Positions 57,913-64,000 of a DNA stretch of 64,000 nt are shown piece after piece. Origin of the DNA: Xiphophorus maculatus (taxonomy: Eukaryota > Chordata > Actinopteri > Cyprinodontiformes > Poeciliidae); assembly GCF_002775205.1 (NCBI RefSeq), contig NC_036454.1, positions 496,001 through 560,000 of the forward strand. Direction: 5' to 3'. The first letter of the stretch is position 1. Each line of letters opens with the position of its first letter. Position numbers and translations under genes: made by a program. The notes below the pieces were generated by a model that saw only the letters and a program-made list of their open reading frames with translations, had not been told where the DNA came from and did no database searches.

Positions 57913-59700
57913 GTCTGTAGTGTTTGGTGTGTCAGGACTGATCTGGTCCAGTCGGTAGAATATTGGGGCCGCTCCGATCTAAAATCGGGCATATTCAACA
58001 TGTTTGATTGTCTTGGCTCGATTATCTCAGCCTGTGGGGTTTTCCCTGACTGGGATTAGAACGCAGCCTGTTGAATGTGACAGGTAGCCAATCAGAAAAC
58101 GCCATAACGTAAGCACGGAGGGAATCCCAAACAGTTGACATGGCGCAACTGAGAGTCCGGTTTAGCGCACAGTGCAGCAAATAGAGCGGCTCCACTCGCG
58201 CCTTTTCTTTTTGTTACGTTTTTTATCGCTTAAAATGAGCCACAAACTATCACTACTGTTTCTACATCGTCATCCGTGTTAGTTTATTCTAAATTCACGT
58301 ATGGTATGTTGGGGTTTTACGGGATTTTCTTCTGGAATCGGGATGAGTGAGTGGAATCGGTTCGTGTGTGGTGTGTTGCTCCTGCCGTATGGCTGGACTC
58401 ACGAACCGACCGAACCTGTTGGACTTTAATCGGCTCTGTGGTCACAGAGGTTTGGAAAATCGGCCGACAATCCTTAAATTGTGCAGCGGGAACCAGACCT
58501 AAAACTCACAAGCTCTACTCCTCTAATCTCGTCTCGACCACTGCCCTAACGCTCTCCGACTCTGGTCGCTATGGTAACGTTTACAAATCCCTTCAAAATA
58601 AGATACAGATGCGCCACAAAAACGAACATTTTAATTTCGTAAAAATTTTAACTCACGATAACGACCAATGGGAGCCCTGAGCTTGTTTCTCTGCAACGAG
58701 ACGGTCCATCTGGGATGGATGGAAGACAATGACACCCGAAGTATTGCTTATGCACAGGGTGCTTGGCCTCTACGTGGCGAAGCAGTTTGAAGCTTCATTG
58801 CCTCATTAACATCCGGTCACCATATCATGCAGAGCTTGGACTGTGGGAATCACCTACCGGGATAAATCCATTCTCCTGTCTCTTCTCTGGGCCTTTTCAT
58901 CTTCACAAAGAAACTTTTCAAAGAATCTGATCTGTTTCTTACTTATTTTGCTGCTTGTGGCTCAATGTTGAGCCGCGTAAATATGGAGGTCTTTGGCTCT
59001 GATGGAGAACATCGCCAATGGAAGGATTCAGACGGAGCGATTGATCAGAGATCATATTGATCTGCTGGGAAATGTTGATGATAGTTTATTAGTGTTTAGA
59101 TTAATCCAGACTGATCATCCTGGATCTCTGAGCAAAACTTTAAAAAGGAGCCGCGGTACCGGTACCGGTTCAGCTGCAGTCATCCTTCAGTCGAGTGATG
59201 CCTGCTTTGTGAATGCGCCGTTAGGGACAGACAGCATATCTATTCTGTAAATGTAAACTTATAAGTACGATTCTACTATTAAGAATAAACGTCCACATTC
59301 CCCACTCAAACGACTCTCTGACACGCTGTCTACCCGGCTGAACGCGCTACTGTTCAAACAGGCATTTGCACGATCTCTTTATTTATTTGGATTTTTCTTT
59401 CTTTAAAATGCATTATTTTTATTTTTGTGAGGTGACCTTATGTGTCCTAAAAGCACCTTCTAAATAAAATATATAGTTGTTATTATTATAAATATTTATA
59501 CTGCTACAAACAATGACGTTGCCATGGTTATTGTGTCACGTGGTGGCAGACTTCGGGATATTTATACTAATTTACATATGTATTTATGGGTGGCCACAGG
59601 GCGGACCAGCTGCGCTTTATTTCCTGCAAATTGGGATTTATAAAGGAAAGATGCGCAGCCACGTGCGTGCGTAGGCTTTATACATCCGAATTTCTTTGTG
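57913..59700 (+). pseudogene. Decayed Harbinger-like transposon region
   Basis: At 58993-59250 a frame reads MENIANGRIQTERLIRDHID and LLGNVDDSLLVFRL, which resembles the start of PIF/Harbinger transposases (NGRI..ER..RD..DLL..DD). It then loses the family pattern. The stretch before it (57920-58700) looks like dispersed transposon sequence but has no clear coding frame. Element ends were not located. Confidence 0.5.
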
Positions 59701-60360
59701 CGCCGCACTTTTCCGTACGCCAAGTTTTATTGTGAAAACTGCACATTCTTTTATGCCCCTGGTCTTTAATGCACTTCCTCTCTAACAGCGTTTTCTCATC
59801 AGCTCTCTCTCATTAGAAAACACAGTATGAAAACGTTAGCTACACTACGAAAATTACAATCAGTGGTTACTTCGGGCCAATTTAGCTACATAGGAAATAT
59901 TTCTCGGTTGTTTAGAAGCGGGTTTCTGGCTGCAAAGTCAAGTAGTTCTGCTCTTTCATCCTTACCTGTGAAATGTAATGCCAATGAATTCAGTTTGTAT
60001 TGTAAAATGGTTGAAACAAGTCCACACAGCACATGACTTGGGGAGCTCCTATCGCTCTGCTGCCACATGCAAGATGGCGGTGACGTAACGTAGGACTCAG
60101 AGTTCAATGAGATGTCTACGTATTCATGTCTATGGTCCCTCCTACTTGGCTAAACCAAAACAGCAAAAGAAGCCTTAGCACTGAGGGATATTTTTGTTCA
60201 GATCGACGGACTATTGACGTGAGATCTCGGGGGATAACTTTTCATAAGTATGATTCACATATTACCGCCTATTTTGCGTGAATAGAATATTACTATACTG
60301 CATTTACGCCCACCGGCAAATGTCTAGCTAATATTAGCTGTAGTACTTGGTGTGTTACCG
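59701..60360. other. Intronic, no gene seen
   Basis: Contains CAAGATGGCGGTGACG at about 60069. This core occurs in YY1-bound promoters, but no transcript start is otherwise supported. Confidence 0.35.
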
Positions 60361-61877
60361 ATCTGAATGAAGTTGGTCCCCCCACCTTCTTCAAATCAAA
60401 CAAAATGGGTGTCAATCAACTCGACTCTGTTTGTGCAGCAAAAATTTCCTTTGTGCAGTTTTGGGTTTGAAGATATTAACTAAAGTCTAAAGGTCAAAAG
60501 GTCAACCAGCTCCCCCACACACTTTCATAAAATCAAACAAAATAGGTGTCAATCAACTCGGCTATGTTTGTGCAGCAAAAATTTTCGTTTTTGCTGCTAT
60601 CATTAAGAAAAATGCTTCTAGAGGTCATCAAAGGTCAATGAACATCAGTTCTTTTATAAACAGTTTGTTAGTTTGTGCACTGATTTGAAGTCGTGAAAAT
60701 AAGTGTTGATGATTACTGTCGATCATGAAACTGAGATGGAAACAGCAGACTAGATAGTGATAACATGATAGCACATGTTTTGCTCTAGTCCTACTTTTGT
60801 CATGTTGGATTTGAGTTTTTTCACCCACATGCAGGTTCAAACTTAAGGCCGGAAGGTCTTGATTAAATGATTTATTCACAATAAATATTGAATGTAATAT
60901 TATCCGGATAGGCCCTCTGGGATTGGGAGCGGCTGGACAGCTCAGGTTCTGCTTGGAGAGGTTAGTGGGAACCAGGTTGAGGGAATCTTGACAGGGGAAT
61001 GGAGAGAATGGCTTACAGTTCGTCTGATGGAGGTTTGCTGAGGGAGGGGAAAGGATCCGGGAGGCGCAGAAGCTCAGAGACGGTAGCGGGAACACGAGTA
61101 GCAGGCAGCAGCGTCTGGCTGACAGAGAGCAGTCGCTGATACGTCGTTCCTGTCTTGATCCAGACAGCTTATCGAAATCTGAGAGATGGCAAAAACAGGA
61201 GTAAGTTGATCACTCATAAACATGACCGAGCGATGAATGGCTGCTCCACTGCTTCTTAAGAATCCTGCAGCCGATTGCAGGAATCCGCTGCAGGTGCGCC
61301 AGCCTGCCAGAACTCTCCCACGAAGATCGTCTATCTGAGGAGCACTCACACCAATTTGAATCCTAACAACTTTTTGTATTTCAACAGTACAGTTTGTCTA
61401 ATAGCGCCCTCTGGTGATCAGAAACTAAAATACAGGTCACTGAGTGTGTTTTGGGAGATGTTGTAGCAGCTCATTCTAAATAAGACCTGGTTCCAAGTGA
61501 ATTTCATCAACGTTAAAATTAAATTATTCCTATTCATTGGTTAGCACTTAACAATTTCAAATGAAATTCACAGATCCAGCATGAACTGATGTTCATTGAC
61601 CTTTGATGACCTCTAGAAACATTTTTCTTAATATCTTTAGAATGATAGCAGCACAAACGAAAATTTTTGCTGCACAAACCAGCACAAAAGTAGCAGAGTT
61701 GATTGACACCTATTTTGTTTCATTTTATGAAAGTGGGGGGGCTGGTTGACCTTTAAACTTTAATTAATATCTTCAAAGCCAAAGCTGCACAAATAAAAAT
61801 TTCTGCTGCACAAACCAGCACAGAGTCGAGTTGATTGTCTGATTTGAAGAAGGTGGGGGGGCCAACTTCATTCAGGT
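60361..61877. mobile_element. Non-autonomous element with about 290-bp inverted arms, long form of family 3
   Basis: The left arm, from CTGAATGAAGTTGGTCCCCC to AGGTCAATGAACATCAGTTC (to about 60652), is inverted in the right arm, from GAACTGATGTTCATTGACC to CTTCATTCAG (about 61585-61877). The 930-bp centre is unique sequence without a recognised gene. The arms share blocks with the short element at 50752-51206. Confidence 0.8.
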
Positions 61878-61883
61878 GTAATA

Positions 61884-62752
61884 CCCCCTCAGGGCTGCGT
61901 CCTGAGCCCTCTGCTGTTCACTCTGATGACACACGACTGCGTCCCCAGGTTCACCACCAACCACATCATGAAGTTCGCGGACGACACAACGGTGGTGGGC
62001 CTCATCAGAGATGACAACGACCTGGACTACAGAGAGGAGGTGGAGCAGCTGGTGGACTGGTGCAGAGACAACAGCCTGATCCTGAACGTTGACAAGACGA
62101 AGGAGATGATCGTCGACTTCAGGAAGAACCGGCCCAGCCACGCTCCACTGCTCATCAACAGCTCGGCTGTGGAGGTGGTCAGCAGCACCAAATTCCTGGG
62201 GGTGCACATCACAAACGACCTGACCTGGACTGTGGACACCACGTCTCTGGTCAAGAGGGCACAGAAACGCTTGTATTTCCTGCGGAGGCGGAGGATGAGA
62301 AGAGCACACCTGCCCCCGCCCATCCTCAAGACGTTCTACAGAAGCACCATAGAGAGCATTCTGACCAGCTGCCTCTCTGTGTGGTGTGGAGGCTGCAGCG
62401 CCTCCGACTGGAAGAACGTGAGGAGAGTGGTGCGGACAGCAGAGAGGATCATCGGGGCCCCCCTTCCCTCCATTCAGGACATTTCATCCCAGCGCTGCGT
62501 GTCCCGAGGCCGAAACATCGTCAGTGACCCCTCACACCCCACCATGGACTGTTCTCCCTGCTGCCCTCTGGAAAGAGGTTTTTATATTCATATTTATATT
62601 CATATTTTATACTGTATTTTATTTTATTCTGGAGTAACCTCACAACATTGAAACCTCAAAACATTGTCCTGAGCCGTATGCAACAAAATTTCGTTCTGTA
62701 TACACCCTGTGCATGCAAAATGACAATAAAGTCAGTCTAAGTCTAAGTGATT
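61884..62752 (+). pseudogene. Rex1/CR1-like LINE, 5' truncated
   Basis: Opens within the reverse transcriptase at PPQGCVLSPLLFTL. It continues through the catalytic FADDTTVVGLI box, LVDWCRDNSLILNVDKTKEM, SSTKFLGVHI and the C-terminal RSTIESILTSCLSVWCGGCS region. The frame slips after SHPTMDCSPCCP, where relatives read SLLPSGRR. The 3' tail has CTGAGCCGTATGCAAC and ATGACAATAAAGTCAGTC with AGTCTA repeats. It begins only a few bases after the end of the inverted-arm element. Confidence 0.88.
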
Positions 62753-63747
62753 CAGCCCCTCTATGAAGGTTAACCGAGATTTTGTAAATCTGAAAAAGTT
62801 TTAATTATTTCCTAACATTGATTTAGATTATGTGACACAAGGTAGCAAAGACTGTTATATTTCACTCTGTCAAAAGTAAAATAGTTCCCATTTTTGTTTT
62901 GAGGGTTTCATAAAGACATGATGTGAGGAAGAAGAGGGAGAGACGGATTCACTGCTGATGAATCTCAGCTGCTGAATCTCTTAAGCTGCAACTCCTCGGC
63001 TGGAAAACACAAATAAAATCTATATGCACATTGTGTATATACGCATGTGCATATAAATATGTGTAGTTTAATACATTATTCAGTATTAATCATTATTTAA
63101 TCATCTCTGTTTCTCAATGATTGTATTATTTTGTGTTTATAAATATGTATTGATATTACTAAATAAAATATTAAGAAATTCCGATTGGTTTTGTGCTTTG
63201 TAAAATTCTCATCAAACATCAGTATAAAAATATTCTATTTGAAATCTATTCTGTTTTCCCCATTAAGAATATTTAAATATGCCAAACAATGTATCAATCC
63301 AATTAAAAAAACGTAAAAAATAACTTTCTTGTCTTTCTTTCTATGGTAGTTGTTTGAATAAGGTTTACAGCAAAAAATCGTGAAAATCTGTTTAGTATTT
63401 AGCGAGTTATGCTCGATAAATTCGCTGACACTTACTGCGCCTGTCAAACATATAAGGCTGAGTTGAGCTGTCGACCGCTCCAAGATGGCCGCCCTTTAGG
63501 ATTTATCCCGTCAGCGACAATAGACAGGAGTGGACCGTGACGCGTCTATTCTTTATGTGCCTATGGGGGGGAAACGGTGTATGGTGGGGAAGCGTGAATC
63601 ACCTGTTCACCTGTAACACCTGTTCAGCTGTCGGCAGCAAAGATCCTAAAAGGAACAGGAGGTCCCACACGTATAGCCAGACACAGCAGATCTCAACACT
63701 AAATGTGCAGAAATTCAACAAGAAATCTGTTGTTAATTTGGATATTC

Positions 63748-64000
63748 TTAAACATCCATCCATTGTCTTACACCCTTGTCCCTAGAGGGGTCAGGAGGTG
63801 CTGGTGCCCATCTCCAGCTAACGTTCCGGGCGAGAGGTAGGGTCACCCTGGACAGGTCGCCAGTCTGATGCGGGGCAACACAGAGACAGACAGGACACAC
63901 AACCATGCACACACACACTAACACCTAGGGAGAATTTTGAGAGACCAGTTAACCTGACAGTCATGTTTTTGGACTGTGGGAGGAAGCCAGAGAACCCGAA
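63748..64000 (-). mobile_element. Dispersed retroposon-like repeat with ATCC tail, copy 2 (cut by the window edge)
   Basis: ACATCCATCCATTGTCTTAC, CACCCTGGACAGGTCGCCAG and GGACTGTGGGAGGAAGCCAG match copy 1 at 7382-7757 in the same orientation. Confidence 0.75.

Larger units (their letters stand above)
48809..64000 (+). other. apba1 intron (window edge reached)
   Basis: Starts at GTAAGT. The next expected exon, leading into the PTB domain, was not found, so this intron exceeds 15 kb. It is dominated by transposable elements listed separately. Stretches 49142-50751, 51207-51846 and 62760-63747 show no gene or clear element. Confidence 0.75.

Noticed and set aside
60628..61095. 155-codon antisense frame in the centre of the long inverted-arm element
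   Set aside because: No recognised protein pattern, no splice support and no good start context; retained only as anonymous element core.

Overview
The window is nuclear DNA from a bony fish, most likely a teleost. The evidence is multi-exon genes with GT-AG introns, vertebrate-type proteins, and a repeat load typical of teleosts: Tc1/mariner and hAT DNA transposons, L2 and Rex1/CR1-like LINEs, solo LTRs, a Harbinger-like relic, microsatellites and large non-autonomous arrays. No prokaryotic or organellar features were seen.

Genes. Two genes are firmly recognised, both on the + strand. ptar1 is complete: seven coding exons from 25542 to 37113 encode 456 residues. It is the alpha-type subunit of a protein geranylgeranyltransferase. 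apba1 (Mint1/X11-alpha) is represented by its large first coding exon at 47477-48808; the PTB and PDZ exons must lie beyond the right edge. Order and orientation (ptar1 upstream of apba1, same strand) match the human 9q21 neighbourhood. A third, unrecognised gene lies on the - strand at 5960-6797 (two exons, 3' part outside the window), divergent from ptar1.

Layout. 1-4140: fragments of a hairpin-tailed repeat family flanking a 129-bp satellite. 4140-11420: the unknown gene, a dispersed repeat, a solo LTR and plain intergenic DNA. 11421-25213: a 13.8-kb tandem array of five units of 2.6-3.1 kb. It is a composite repeat with a hairpin tail, and it ends about 330 bp before the ptar1 start codon. 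25214-37800: ptar1, whose introns hold an intact DD36E Tc1-like transposon, two decayed Tc1-like copies, an old relative of the array, and an L2 fragment split by a hAT MITE. 37800-47400: an L2 LINE pseudogene, a probable LTR with a nested LINE tail, long CT and GATA microsatellites, a LINE fragment and a tRNA-like SINE candidate. 48809-64000: first coding intron of apba1, filled with a 6-kb inverted-repeat element (itself holding a solo LTR and a hAT insertion), a Harbinger-like relic, a long-TIR element and its short derivative, and a Rex1-like LINE.

The two recognised genes are not known to share a pathway: PTAR1 acts in lipid modification of SNAREs for Golgi organisation, and APBA1 in presynaptic scaffolding with CASK and Munc18. 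The strongest leads are the hairpin-tailed composite array and its apparently related second family, the intact DD36E element inside ptar1, and the unidentified divergent gene. Exon borders were set by hand from splice signals and reading phase; no search or alignment program was run.
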